Source: Chitinophaga pinensis (GTDB lineage Bacteria; Bacteroidota; Bacteroidia; Chitinophagales; Chitinophagaceae). Taken from it: a stretch of DNA of 62,493 nt. The stretch is taken from contig CAMAXV010000016.1 of assembly GCA_945862385.1 (NCBI GenBank), positions 1 through 62,493 on the forward strand, given 5' to 3'. Positions 49,981 through 58,330 of the stretch are shown one piece after another (position 1 is the first letter of the stretch; the number at the start of each line of letters is the position of its first letter). Both the position numbers and the translations under genes were made by a program. The notes below the pieces were generated by a model, which was not told where the DNA came from, made no database searches, and was given only the letters and a program-made list of their open reading frames with translations.

Positions 49981-52353
49981 TCAGCTTGCGAAAACCCCTT
50001 TCTCCTGCAGCGCCTTAAAGATTTTAAATGGCGTGATCGGGATATCCAGGTGTGTGATGCCAAATGGTGTCAAGGCATCTACGATGGCATTCGCAATAGC
50101 AGGAGGCGCACCTACGGTTGGAGATTCACCTACACCTTTGGCTCCAATTGGATGGTGTGGTGAAGGCGTCACAGTATGGCCAGTCTCCCAGCTTGGTGAT
50201 TCCACAGCTGTTGGTACGAGGTAATCCATGAAGGTTCCGTTGAGAATGTTACCAGACTCATCATAGATCAGTTCTTCATACATCGCCGGGGCAATACCTT
50301 GGGTAAGTCCACCATGCACCTGACCTTGTACAATCATCGGGTTGATGATGTTTCCGCAATCGTCGATGGCCACAAAGCGCCTTACTTTGATTTCGCAGGT
50401 CTCCCTGTCTATATCCACTACGCAGATGTATGCACCTGAAGGGAAAGTCAGATTGGGCGGGTCGTAGTAATGTGTAGCTTCAAATCCAGCTTCCATTCCC
50501 TGCGGATGGTTGGTATATGCTGCAAACACGATTTCCTGAATGGTTTTGGCTTTCTCCGGAGCTCCTTTTACAAAGAACTTACCTGGTTCCCATTCGAGGT
50601 CATCTTCGCTCACTTCCAGCAGGTAGGCTGCAATCTTGCGTGCTTTGTCGCGCAGTTTCCTGGCTGCAATGGCAGCAGCGGCACCGGCTGTTGGTGTGCT
50701 TCGGCTGGCGTACGTACCCAGTCCGTATGGAGCTGTATCTGTATCACCTTCTTCGATGGCTATATTTTCTGCCGGGATGCCAAGTTCTTCAGCGATGATC
50801 TGGGCATAGGTTGTTTCATGACCCTGACCCTGGCTCTTGGTACCGAAACGGGCGATAGCCTTTCCGGTAGGATGAACACGGATTTCAGCACTGTCGAACA
50901 TCTTGATACCGAGGATGTCAAAATCCTTTGAAGGACCTGCACCAACGATCTCTGTGAATGTAGAGATACCAATACCCATCAGTTCACCTTTGGCACGCTT
51001 TTCAGCCTGCTCCCTGCGGAGTTCATCGTAGTTAAGGGCATCCATGGCTTTTTGCAGGCCTGCATGGTAATCTCCGGAGTCATAAATCCAACCGGTAGGT
51101 GATTTCCATGGGAAGTCTTCCTTCTTGATGAAGTTTTGCATCCTCAGGTCAGCAGGATCTTTTCCTACTTCAAAAGCAAACCGGTCAGTGATACGCTCAA
51201 TGGCATGAACAGCTTCAGTTACACGGAAAGAACAACGGTAGGCAACACCCCCCGGAGGTTTATTGGTGTAAACTGCGTCACATTCCATATAAGTTGTTCC
51301 GTAATCATAGCTTCCTGTAGCGATGGAGAACATGCCCGTTGGAAACTTGGAAGGATTAGCGGAAGCATCGGTATAACCATGGTCTGCCAGGATTTTGAAA
51401 CGTGTACCCAAGATTTTACCATCCTTGGTACCGGCCATTTCTGCAGTGATATGGTAATCACGTGCGAAGCTGTCTGCCTGGAGGTTTTCACTCCTGTCTT
51501 CAATCCATTTGACCGGCTTTCCAACCAGGAAGGATACAGCGATGGCTATAACGTAACCCGGATAAACAGGTACTTTACCACCGAATCCACCCCCGATATC
51601 CGGTGCGATAACACGCACCTTTTCTTCGGTAAGTCCGACATGACCAGCCACCAGGGCAATTACCGTACGAATGGCGTGCGGTGCTTGCGTGGTCATGTAC
51701 ATGGTGAGGTGATTATTCACTTTGCTGTAATCAGCCACACAACCACAGGTTTCAATGGATGCCACGTGAATTCTCGGGATATGCATTTGTTCCTTCACAA
51801 CAACATCAGCTGTTTCGAACAGGGTATCCGTTTTCTCTTTGTCGCCTGCCTTCCAGTTCCAGATGTGGTTGTCTGTCTTGCCTTCTTTATCAGTACGCAA
51901 AACAGGTGCTGATGGATCAAGTGATTTGAATGGGTCAATCACCGGCTTCATCGGTTCGTATTCTACGATTACCGCTTCACGGCCATCCCTGGCTGCGTAT
52001 TTGGTGGTAGCAATAACTGCTGCCACTTCCTGAGACTGATACATCACGGTATCTGTAGGCAGTACCATCTGGGTATCGCTCATGAGTGTGGGCATCCAGT
52101 GGAGGTTGTATTTCTCCAGATCGCGACCTGTTACCACGGCAACTACACCGGGCACCTTCATGGCCTCTTCTATGTTGATTTTCTTTATTTTGGCATAAGC
52201 ATACGGACTCCTTACGATATCCATATAGAGCATGCCGGGCAGTTTTACGTCGTCTACGTAATTGCCTTTACCCTGAATGAAACGGGCGTCCTCCTTGCGT
52301 TTGAGGGAGTGTCCCATTCCTCCGATGGCTTTCGACGTTTTACATTGAATCAT
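49981..52353 (-). CDS. coxL: Form I aerobic CO dehydrogenase large (Mo-Cu) subunit CoxL
   Basis: A 790-residue molybdenum hydroxylase large subunit. Residues 371-377 read AYRCSFR, the signature loop of form I CoxL, in which the cysteine (here Cys374) carries copper bridged by sulfide to molybdenum. Form II and other hydroxylases have AYRGAGR or different loops. Other landmarks are IGGGFGGK, the QGQGHETTYAQI block and the base GAKGVGESP with the catalytic Glu near the C terminus. The enzyme oxidises CO with water to CO2 and passes two electrons through CoxS and CoxM to the respiratory chain. It follows coxS by 30 bases. The assignment is strong because of the loop and the cox neighbours. Confidence 0.96.
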   Translation of the reverse strand: MIQCKTSKAIGGMGHSLKRKEDARFIQGKGNYVDDVKLPGMLYMDIVRSPYAYAKIKKINIEEAMKVPGVVAVVTGRDLEKYNLHWMPTLMSDTQMVLPTDTVMYQSQEVAAVIATTKYAARDGREAVIVEYEPMKPVIDPFKSLDPSAPVLRTDKEGKTDNHIWNWKAGDKEKTDTLFETADVVVKEQMHIPRIHVASIETCGCVADYSKVNNHLTMYMTTQAPHAIRTVIALVAGHVGLTEEKVRVIAPDIGGGFGGKVPVYPGYVIAIAVSFLVGKPVKWIEDRSENLQADSFARDYHITAEMAGTKDGKILGTRFKILADHGYTDASANPSKFPTGMFSIATGSYDYGTTYMECDAVYTNKPPGGVAYRCSFRVTEAVHAIERITDRFAFEVGKDPADLRMQNFIKKEDFPWKSPTGWIYDSGDYHAGLQKAMDALNYDELRREQAEKRAKGELMGIGISTFTEIVGAGPSKDFDILGIKMFDSAEIRVHPTGKAIARFGTKSQGQGHETTYAQIIAEELGIPAENIAIEEGDTDTAPYGLGTYASRSTPTAGAAAAIAARKLRDKARKIAAYLLEVSEDDLEWEPGKFFVKGAPEKAKTIQEIVFAAYTNHPQGMEAGFEATHYYDPPNLTFPSGAYICVVDIDRETCEIKVRRFVAIDDCGNIINPMIVQGQVHGGLTQGIAPAMYEELIYDESGNILNGTFMDYLVPTAVESPSWETGHTVTPSPHHPIGAKGVGESPTVGAPPAIANAIVDALTPFGITHLDIPITPFKIFKALQEKGVFAS

Positions 52354-52383
52354 GTTGATGATTTTAAATCTTGAATAATGGGA

Positions 52384-52890
52384 TCAAACGAATTCGGGTT
52401 CTGTGGAAGGCGTTTCTTCGCCGCGCATTTTGGCACCGGCCCACTGAACAGCTTTCACGATGTTGTTATAACCCGTGCAGCGGCAAAGGTTGCCGGAAAT
52501 GCCCCAGCGGATTTCCTCTTCGGTTGGGTTACTGTTATGTTCCAGGAGTTCCACACAACGCATGATCATGCCTGGTGTGCAGAATCCGCAGTGCAAACCG
52601 TGATTCTCTTTGAAACCTTCCTGAAGCGGATGAAGGGGACCTCCCTCTGGAGCAAGCCCTTCAATGGTAGTTATGCTCTTGCCATCGGCCTGAACGGCGA
52701 GTACCGTGCAGCTTTTAATGCTCTTGCCGTCTAGCAGAATAGTACAGGCACCACAGCTGCTGGTATCGCATCCTATGTGGGTGCCGGTCATGCTCAGGAC
52801 TTCCCTGATCATGTGCACCAACAACAACCTTGGCTCTACGTCCAGGGTGTGTTTGGTGCCATTTACAGTTACATTTATTGTTTTGTTCAT
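52384..52890 (-). CDS. coxS: CO dehydrogenase small [2Fe-2S] subunit CoxS
   Basis: A 168-residue iron-sulfur subunit with both clusters intact. The plant-ferredoxin type site is Cys41, Cys46, Cys49 and Cys61 ([10 protein letters not shown]). The helical type site is Cys101, Cys104, Cys136 and Cys138 (HCGFCTPG and LCRCTGY). These positions are within one residue of those in Oligotropha CoxS. It relays electrons from the Mo-Cu site of CoxL to FAD in CoxM. It lies between coxM (28 bases) and coxL (30 bases). Confidence 0.95.
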   Translation of the reverse strand: MNKTINVTVNGTKHTLDVEPRLLLVHMIREVLSMTGTHIGCDTSSCGACTILLDGKSIKSCTVLAVQADGKSITTIEGLAPEGGPLHPLQEGFKENHGLHCGFCTPGMIMRCVELLEHNSNPTEEEIRWGISGNLCRCTGYNNIVKAVQWAGAKMRGEETPSTEPEFV

Positions 52891-52918
52891 CGTGTATAGT
52901 ATGAATGGTAATCGATTG

Positions 52919-53791
52919 TTAGGATGCCATGGCGCGCTCTGCAGCCTTTTTGATCATGCGTTTCACCAGTACCCCGGTTACATGACGCTTGTAATCTTCT
53001 GAGCCACGGAGGTCGGCACTTGGATTACAATCTTCAGAAGCGTATTGGGCAGCGAGGAGAATGTTTTCTTCTGTGAGCGGCTTTCCAACCAACGCCTCTT
53101 CACTGCGTGTTGCACGCAATGGAACAGGGTTAACATTGGTGAGTCCAATGCCCGCAGCAGTTACAATGCCGTCACTTCCGATGGTGAGCTGAACAGCAAC
53201 TCCGGATGTGGCATAATCTCCTACTTTACGTTCCAGCTTGTGGTAGGCATTACCTGTTCCGGCAGCGGGTACAGGAAGCCTGATTTCAGTCAGGATTTCT
53301 CCCTGCTGAATAGCTGTCATGTAAAATCCATAGAAAAACTCATCGATAGGCACTTCCCTTTCACCATCAGCACCGGTGATAATTACACTGGCGCCCAATG
53401 CAATCATAACTGCAGGATGGTCGTTGGCCGCGTCGCCATGGGCCAGGTTACCACCAAGGGTACCCATGTTGCGCACCTGAGGATCTGCAATAAGCTTGGT
53501 TACGTCCTTGAAAATCGGGAAATACTTGGCAAGAAGCGCTGAATGTTCCAGATCTGCTTCACGGGCAAGCGCACCAATGTGCACTACACCATTTTCTTCC
53601 TTGATATCAGACAGACCGGGAATCCCGTTGATGTCTATCACATAACCAGGAGAAGCAAACCTCAACTTCATCATGGGGATAAGGCTGTGGCCGCCCGACA
53701 GTACCTTGGCTTCATCGCCGTACTGGTTGAGCAGTGCAATCGCCTCGGCCAGGGTGCCTGGAGATTCGTACTGAAATGACTGAGCAATCAT
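52919..53791 (-). CDS. coxM: CO dehydrogenase medium FAD-binding subunit CoxM
   Basis: A 290-residue flavoprotein, the usual length for CoxM. FAD-binding segments are [15 protein letters not shown] at about 30-44 and [21 protein letters not shown] at about 110-130. The C-terminal domain closes with [17 protein letters not shown]. It takes electrons from CoxS and passes them to the quinone pool. It is the first structural gene of the cox operon (order M-S-L, as in known form I clusters). Confidence 0.95.
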   Translation of the reverse strand: MIAQSFQYESPGTLAEAIALLNQYGDEAKVLSGGHSLIPMMKLRFASPGYVIDINGIPGLSDIKEENGVVHIGALAREADLEHSALLAKYFPIFKDVTKLIADPQVRNMGTLGGNLAHGDAANDHPAVMIALGASVIITGADGEREVPIDEFFYGFYMTAIQQGEILTEIRLPVPAAGTGNAYHKLERKVGDYATSGVAVQLTIGSDGIVTAAGIGLTNVNPVPLRATRSEEALVGKPLTEENILLAAQYASEDCNPSADLRGSEDYKRHVTGVLVKRMIKKAAERAMAS

Positions 53792-53824
53792 GTTGTTGAA
53801 TTTATAAGTGGATAATCAACACCA

Positions 53825-53848
53825 GTTTTCCGATTGCTTTGGGAAAAC
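53825..53848 (-). other. Stem-loop just upstream of coxM
   Basis: GTTTTCC (53825-53831) and GGAAAAC (53842-53848) form a 7-bp stem with a 10-base loop, with flanking CAC/GTG able to extend it. It lies in the 83-base gap between the upstream membrane-protein gene and coxM. It could be a weak terminator, an operator or a leader structure. I found no consensus TAnnTTTG box in this gap. Confidence 0.4.
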
Positions 53849-53874
53849 CAGTGCCCATAAAACGCTGAGTTAGT

Positions 53875-54339
53875 TCACACCCTCCGTTCCCGCTGATATA
53901 ATCCCTTCAAAGCACTCTTCACCTGAAAATAAAACCAGGACATACTCCCATTCATCCAAACCGCTGTAAAGACCAGTAAAATTCCTGCATAATAAAGTGT
54001 CTGCCCCCCATCCCACACAACACTGTACATGATCATCATCATACCAATTACAGCCAGTATTGCGGCATAAACCGTACGCATACCCCTCCTGTTCAGGATG
54101 ATTCCAGCTAAGGTGGTGATGCAAAGCATAGATGTAATGATAATGGTGAGTGTGGAGTTGTGGGTAACCGATGATTCAATGATGGTGCCTTCGCCACAAA
54201 GTAAGGCTGTGCCTGTAAAGGCCATAATACAAAAAGGACATTTTGGGAGAATGATCAGGAGTAAACCGGTCAGTAATCCCAATTTGCCTTTTTCGTGTGG
54301 CTTTGTGTTTTCTATACAATTATGACAGACAGTATCCAT
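53875..54339 (-). CDS. Four-TM membrane protein with Cys pairs, unknown function
   Basis: A 154-residue protein with four hydrophobic segments (about 20-40, 62-80, 88-106 and 112-130) and two cysteine pairs: Cys5/Cys8 (VCHNC) at the N terminus and Cys34/Cys37 (PKCPFC) at the first membrane segment. The CPxC pair in a short four-TM protein is reminiscent of metal-transport proteins such as MerC, but similarity is not strong enough to name it. It is directly upstream of coxM on the same strand (83 bases), so it may belong to the cox operon and handle copper. That link is inferred. Confidence 0.65.
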   Translation of the reverse strand: MDTVCHNCIENTKPHEKGKLGLLTGLLLIILPKCPFCIMAFTGTALLCGEGTIIESSVTHNSTLTIIITSMLCITTLAGIILNRRGMRTVYAAILAVIGMMMIMYSVVWDGGQTLYYAGILLVFTAVWMNGSMSWFYFQVKSALKGLYQRERRV

Positions 54340-54382
54340 CAGAAAAAATCGTTGTGTGACAACAACAACAATTTTACTGATT

Positions 54383-54395
54383 GGTTCAATGAACC
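54383..54395. promoter_or_regulatory. Short palindrome between efflux and cox regions
   Basis: GGTTCA-A-TGAACC is a perfect 13-base dyad in the 129-base gap upstream of the Cys-pair membrane protein. It could be an operator for the cox region, but no regulator gene is adjacent and no promoter box was found beside it. Nothing else stands out in the gap. Confidence 0.25.
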
Positions 54396-54468
54396 CCTCC
54401 TAATTTACATTTTAATGACAAAAAAATTTGGAAATGTCTATGGAACACACATAAGCGCATTTCTACGA

Positions 54469-55587
54469 TCAGGACCGCTTTCTGTAACTCAATATAGCGA
54501 GTCCGTTGACCAGCAGGGCATAACCTAAAATAATGCTCAGTTCTTTGGTAACATCTCCCAAATTTGCACCCTTGAGAACTACCCGACGCATCACTTCTAT
54601 GAAATAGGTAACAGGATTGATTCGGGTAATCCATTTTGCCCATTCTGGCATGCTGTCGATGCTTGTATAAAGCCCACCCATCAGGATAAAAATCATCATG
54701 ATGAAAAAAGAAACCAGCATAGCCTGTTGCTGGGTAGCAGAGAAAGTAGATACAAGTAATCCCATCCCGAGGATGACAAGCAGGTAAACAGCTGCAAAAA
54801 CGTAGATGGTCCAGTAGGCTCCAAGGGGTACAATGCCATAAACAAGTCTGGCAATCAAAAAACCGATGGTTAGCACCACCAGTCCGAGTACCCAGAAGGG
54901 TATGAGTTTACCCAGGATGAAGTGGTGCTTTTTAATGGGGGAAACATTGATCTGCTCAATGGTGCCAATCTCCTTTTCCCTCACAATATTGATGGCTGTC
55001 AGGTTCATCCCCACCATGGTAAGGAGCAGCACCAGGATTCCCGGCACCATGAAATATTTGTAATTCATCCCTGGATTGAACCAGTTGGTGAATGTAGTGG
55101 TGATGGAAAAAGGCTTTTGCAGTCGGTCAGGCTGTAGCCATTCCGTTCTGATATCGCCATTAAATTGCCTGAGCAGGTTATTCAGATATGCGCCACCCAA
55201 ACTGGCTTTCACCCCATTGATGGCATTGACAGCAAGCATCAACCTGGCCGATTCTTCCCGGATTAAATCTCTTTCAAAGTTGTGGGGTATTTCAAGGATC
55301 AGATCAGCCTTATCTTTTTCAATGGCCACCATAGCCTGGTTTCTATCGGAACCATACCCGATAACCTTGAAATATCCTGTTGCACTGATGTTGTCTATCA
55401 ACCTTCTGGATAGTGCAGAGTGGTCGTGATCAGTAACCTGCAGGTTGATATTCTTGATTTCATAATCTGCTGCATTGGGGAGCACCAGCAACTGTATAAC
55501 AGGCATGATAAATATCAGCCTGATGATAGCCGGATTTCGGATGATCTGCCTGAACTCTTTGCTTAAAATCACGCCCAGTTTACTCAT
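54469..55587 (-). CDS. ABC-2 type permease of an efflux system (YbhR-like)
   Basis: A 372-residue ABC-2 membrane protein. One N-terminal membrane segment (about 20-38) is followed by a large extracytoplasmic domain and a bundle of five segments after residue 175. Family landmarks are VREKEIGTIEQINVSPIKKHHFILGKL and TRINPVTYFIEVMRRVVLKG. It is the last gene of the TetR-TolC-HlyD-ABC operon and overlaps its partner permease gene by 4 bases. With the two ATPases and the periplasmic adaptor it forms an exporter like E. coli YbhFSRG. Confidence 0.88.
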   Translation of the reverse strand: MSKLGVILSKEFRQIIRNPAIIRLIFIMPVIQLLVLPNAADYEIKNINLQVTDHDHSALSRRLIDNISATGYFKVIGYGSDRNQAMVAIEKDKADLILEIPHNFERDLIREESARLMLAVNAINGVKASLGGAYLNNLLRQFNGDIRTEWLQPDRLQKPFSITTTFTNWFNPGMNYKYFMVPGILVLLLTMVGMNLTAINIVREKEIGTIEQINVSPIKKHHFILGKLIPFWVLGLVVLTIGFLIARLVYGIVPLGAYWTIYVFAAVYLLVILGMGLLVSTFSATQQQAMLVSFFIMMIFILMGGLYTSIDSMPEWAKWITRINPVTYFIEVMRRVVLKGANLGDVTKELSIILGYALLVNGLAILSYRKRS

Positions 55588-56690
55588 GCCAGTCTTACTT
55601 TAAATTTTTTAATGGCCATTGCCATGAAGAAAATGAGCATACCGCTCAGGATCAGGGTCTCTTTCCAGACATGTTTCAATCCAACACCCTTAATCATCAC
55701 AGACCTCACTATGATGTAAAACCATTTTGCCGGGACAGCGTTTGACACCACCTGCATCGGCAAAGGCATATTCTCGATGGGGAACATAAATCCACTGAGC
55801 ATAACCGTAGGCAGGAACATGCCTATCAGGGAAATGAACATGGCCGACTGCTGGGAGGCTGTGGATGATGAAATGAGCAGACCAAGAGAAAGCGCAACCA
55901 GAATAAAGAGGATACCTTCTCCAACAAGCAGCGTGAGACTGCCATTGATGGGTACATCGAGTACAAAGACACTCAGCAGCAATATGCTGGCGATATTCAG
56001 CATGGAAAGCAGCAGGTAAGGAACTGCCTTCGCGATGATTATCTTCAAAGGCTTTAATGGCGATACCAGCATGACTTCCAAGGTGCCCAGCTCTTTCTCC
56101 CTGACCACTGTCAGTGCTGTCATCATGGTGCATACCAGCAGCAAAACCATCGCCATAACACCAGGTACGAAATTGTAAGCCCCTTTCAGCTGGGGATTGT
56201 ACAACATCCGCGTCTCTGTCTGAATGGTATATGGGATCTTCTTCTCTCCATTTATGTTGTTTTCGAAATCCAGCACTACAGCATTCGCATAATTGATGAG
56301 GGTATTGGCTACATTGGGATCACTGGCATCCGCAATAAACTGCAGGCTTGCACCACCAGGTCGTTCCATGTCTTTGCCAAAATTGGAGGGGATCACAATG
56401 CCGATTTTGACCTGACCTTTCCGGAATGATTGTTCAAGTGATTCAACCGACTGAAACTTTCCACGTATTTCAAAGTAGCGACTGGCATCCAGTTCATCTA
56501 TGAGTTGCGCGGATCGTTCATCATGCGACAAATCAATTACCGCAAAGCCGGAATTTTTCACTTCATTGGTCAGCGCAAATCCGAAAATCAGGATCTGCAC
56601 TACCGGCATGCCAATCAGGATAAACAGGGTTCGCCTGTCTCGCATGATGTGGATAAACTCCTTTATTACAAAATTATAAAACTGTTTCAT
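55584..56690 (-). CDS. ABC-2 type permease of an efflux system (YbhS-like)
   Basis: A 368-residue ABC-2 permease with the same layout as the following one: N-terminal segment after FIHIMRDRRTLFILIGMP, an extracytoplasmic domain, then a five-segment bundle with VVREKELGTLEVMLVSPLKPLKIIIAKAVPYL and LPMQVVSNAVPAKWFYIIVRSVMIKG. It starts 3 bases after the adjacent ATPase gene and pairs with the YbhR-like permease to form a heterodimeric membrane core. Known relatives export drugs, cationic compounds or lipids; the substrate here is not evident. Confidence 0.88.
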   Translation of the reverse strand: MKQFYNFVIKEFIHIMRDRRTLFILIGMPVVQILIFGFALTNEVKNSGFAVIDLSHDERSAQLIDELDASRYFEIRGKFQSVESLEQSFRKGQVKIGIVIPSNFGKDMERPGGASLQFIADASDPNVANTLINYANAVVLDFENNINGEKKIPYTIQTETRMLYNPQLKGAYNFVPGVMAMVLLLVCTMMTALTVVREKELGTLEVMLVSPLKPLKIIIAKAVPYLLLSMLNIASILLLSVFVLDVPINGSLTLLVGEGILFILVALSLGLLISSSTASQQSAMFISLIGMFLPTVMLSGFMFPIENMPLPMQVVSNAVPAKWFYIIVRSVMIKGVGLKHVWKETLILSGMLIFFMAMAIKKFKVRLA

Positions 56691-56693
56691 CCA

Positions 56694-57437
56694 TTAATTT
56701 TCGGTTCTTGTTGCCTTGCGTGCCAGTTGCAGAAATACTTCATTCATGCTGCCTACACCCATATGCTTTTTCATACCAGTCGGTGTGTCGAGAGCCTCAA
56801 TCCTGCCATCCACCATGATAGACACCCGATTGCAATATTCTGCTTCATCCATGTAATGTGTTGTAACAAAAACAGTAATTCCCTCACCTGCTGCTTCATA
56901 AATCAGTTGCCAGAATTCCCTTCTGGTAATGGGATCAACACCACCAGTTGGTTCATCGAGAAACACAATACGAGGTTCGTGGAAGATGGCCACTGAAAAA
57001 GCCAGTTTTTGCTTCCACCCAAGCGGCAGGCTTCCCACCAACATATTTTTTTCAGCCTCCAGCTCCAGTCCTTTCAGAATATGTTCAGCCTTCACCCGGA
57101 TGGCTTTGCTGCTCATCCCATAGATACCGGCATAAAACCTGATATTCTCAATTACAGAAAGATCATCGTACAGCGAAAAACGCTGACTCATATAACCGAT
57201 GGAGTTTTTGATTTTTTCATTCTCGCTGTACACGTCAAAGCCTCCTACAGTTGCCACTCCCGAAGTAGGCAGCGACAAGCCGCAGAACATGCGCATGGCG
57301 GTTGTTTTGCCTGCGCCATTGGCACCCAGGAATCCGAAAATTTCTCCCTTGCTGACTTCAAAAGAAATCTGATCAACCGCTGTGAAGTCCCCGAATTTCT
57401 TGGTCAGCTTCTCTGCTGTTATGGCTCTATCCTGCAT
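56694..57437 (-). CDS. ABC transporter ATP-binding protein with degenerate signature motif
   Basis: A 247-residue ATPase. The Walker A motif is GANGAGKT near residue 35 and Walker B is IVFLDEPTGGVDP. The ABC signature is SLPLGWKQKLA instead of LSGG, as in the second nucleotide-binding half of YbhF-type fused ATPases. It overlaps the upstream ATPase gene by 11 bases. In E. coli the two halves are one polypeptide; here they are two genes, so the proteins probably act as a heterodimer. Confidence 0.9.
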   Translation of the reverse strand: MQDRAITAEKLTKKFGDFTAVDQISFEVSKGEIFGFLGANGAGKTTAMRMFCGLSLPTSGVATVGGFDVYSENEKIKNSIGYMSQRFSLYDDLSVIENIRFYAGIYGMSSKAIRVKAEHILKGLELEAEKNMLVGSLPLGWKQKLAFSVAIFHEPRIVFLDEPTGGVDPITRREFWQLIYEAAGEGITVFVTTHYMDEAEYCNRVSIMVDGRIEALDTPTGMKKHMGVGSMNEVFLQLARKATRTEN

Positions 57438-58329
57438 GTGTCCGCATTAATGAAATGAAACAATCCTCGATATCCGGTTCAACCTCCTTTACCTCAATAT
57501 TTGCCGGCAATTCTGGCAGAAATGCAGCATCTTTCAGTACCGCATGATGATACTCTCCAAACGGATAGGCGTGTTCCACAGTATCCATCGCCTGTAACTG
57601 CCTCAGCAACTGCAGCATATCAGGTCCTTTGACCGACAAAAGCTTTTTCCCAAAAGCATTTCTCAGGTGCTGAGGGGTATCAACACCCATCATACTGCCC
57701 TGTTGAATCAATCCTACCCTGTCGCACAACGAAGCCTCGTCCATATAGGGCGTTGATACCATGATGGTAATCCCTTCTGCCCGAAGCGATCTGAGCAGTT
57801 CCCAGAATTCCTTCCGAGATACGGCATCTACACCCGTTGTTGGCTCATCCAGAAACAGGGTTTTGGGTTTATGAATGAGCGCACAACTCAATGCCAGCTT
57901 TTGCTTCATGCCACCGGAAAGCTTGCCTGCACGCACTTTCTTAAAAGGCTCAATCATCTTATATACCTCTTTAATGAGGTGGTAATTCTCCTTTACAGAC
58001 GTATTGAAAATATTGGCAAAGAAATTGAGGTTTTCTTCCACGGTCAGATCGGTGTACAAAGAAAACCTGCCGGGCATATAACCCACTTCCTTTCTGATCT
58101 GCATGAAATCCTTCGTCGTATCCAGTCCGTTTACCGAAGCTGTTCCGCTATCCGGAAGGAGCAGGGTTGTAAGAATCCGGAAGAGGGTTGTTTTTCCTGC
58201 GCCATCCGGACCAATCAATCCGAATAACTCACCCTCCGGGATAGTAAGCTCAATATTTTTCAATGCTTCCTGCTTCCCTTTTTTGAGGGGATAAGACTTA
58301 CTGATATTGTTGATGGTGATGCCGTTCAT
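57427..58329 (-). CDS. ABC transporter ATP-binding protein (canonical signature)
   Basis: A 300-residue ATPase equivalent to the first half of YbhF. It has GPDGAGKTTLFRILTTL for Walker A, the normal LSGGMKQKLALSCAL signature and TLFLDEPTTGVDAVSR for Walker B, followed by a C-terminal extension of about 80 residues. I start it at ATG 58329, one base after the HlyD stop. An ATG seven codons upstream (58350) would overlap the hlyD end. It is the canonical partner of the next ATPase, which has a degenerate signature. Confidence 0.9.
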   Translation of the reverse strand: MNGITINNISKSYPLKKGKQEALKNIELTIPEGELFGLIGPDGAGKTTLFRILTTLLLPDSGTASVNGLDTTKDFMQIRKEVGYMPGRFSLYTDLTVEENLNFFANIFNTSVKENYHLIKEVYKMIEPFKKVRAGKLSGGMKQKLALSCALIHKPKTLFLDEPTTGVDAVSRKEFWELLRSLRAEGITIMVSTPYMDEASLCDRVGLIQQGSMMGVDTPQHLRNAFGKKLLSVKGPDMLQLLRQLQAMDTVEHAYPFGEYHHAVLKDAAFLPELPANIEVKEVEPDIEDCFISLMRTHAG

Positions 58330-58330
58330 G

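Noticed and set aside
51136-51912. Long plus-strand open frame (258 codons) inside coxL
   Set aside because: It is antisense to a strongly conserved CoxL region that includes the AYRCSFR loop. The translation has no recognisable domain and is best explained by codon bias of the real gene.
49981-52353. CoxL as a xanthine, nicotinate or aldehyde dehydrogenase subunit or a form II protein
   Set aside because: The loop is AYRCSFR, not AYRGAGR or a hydroxylase-type loop, and coxD, coxE and coxG are adjacent.
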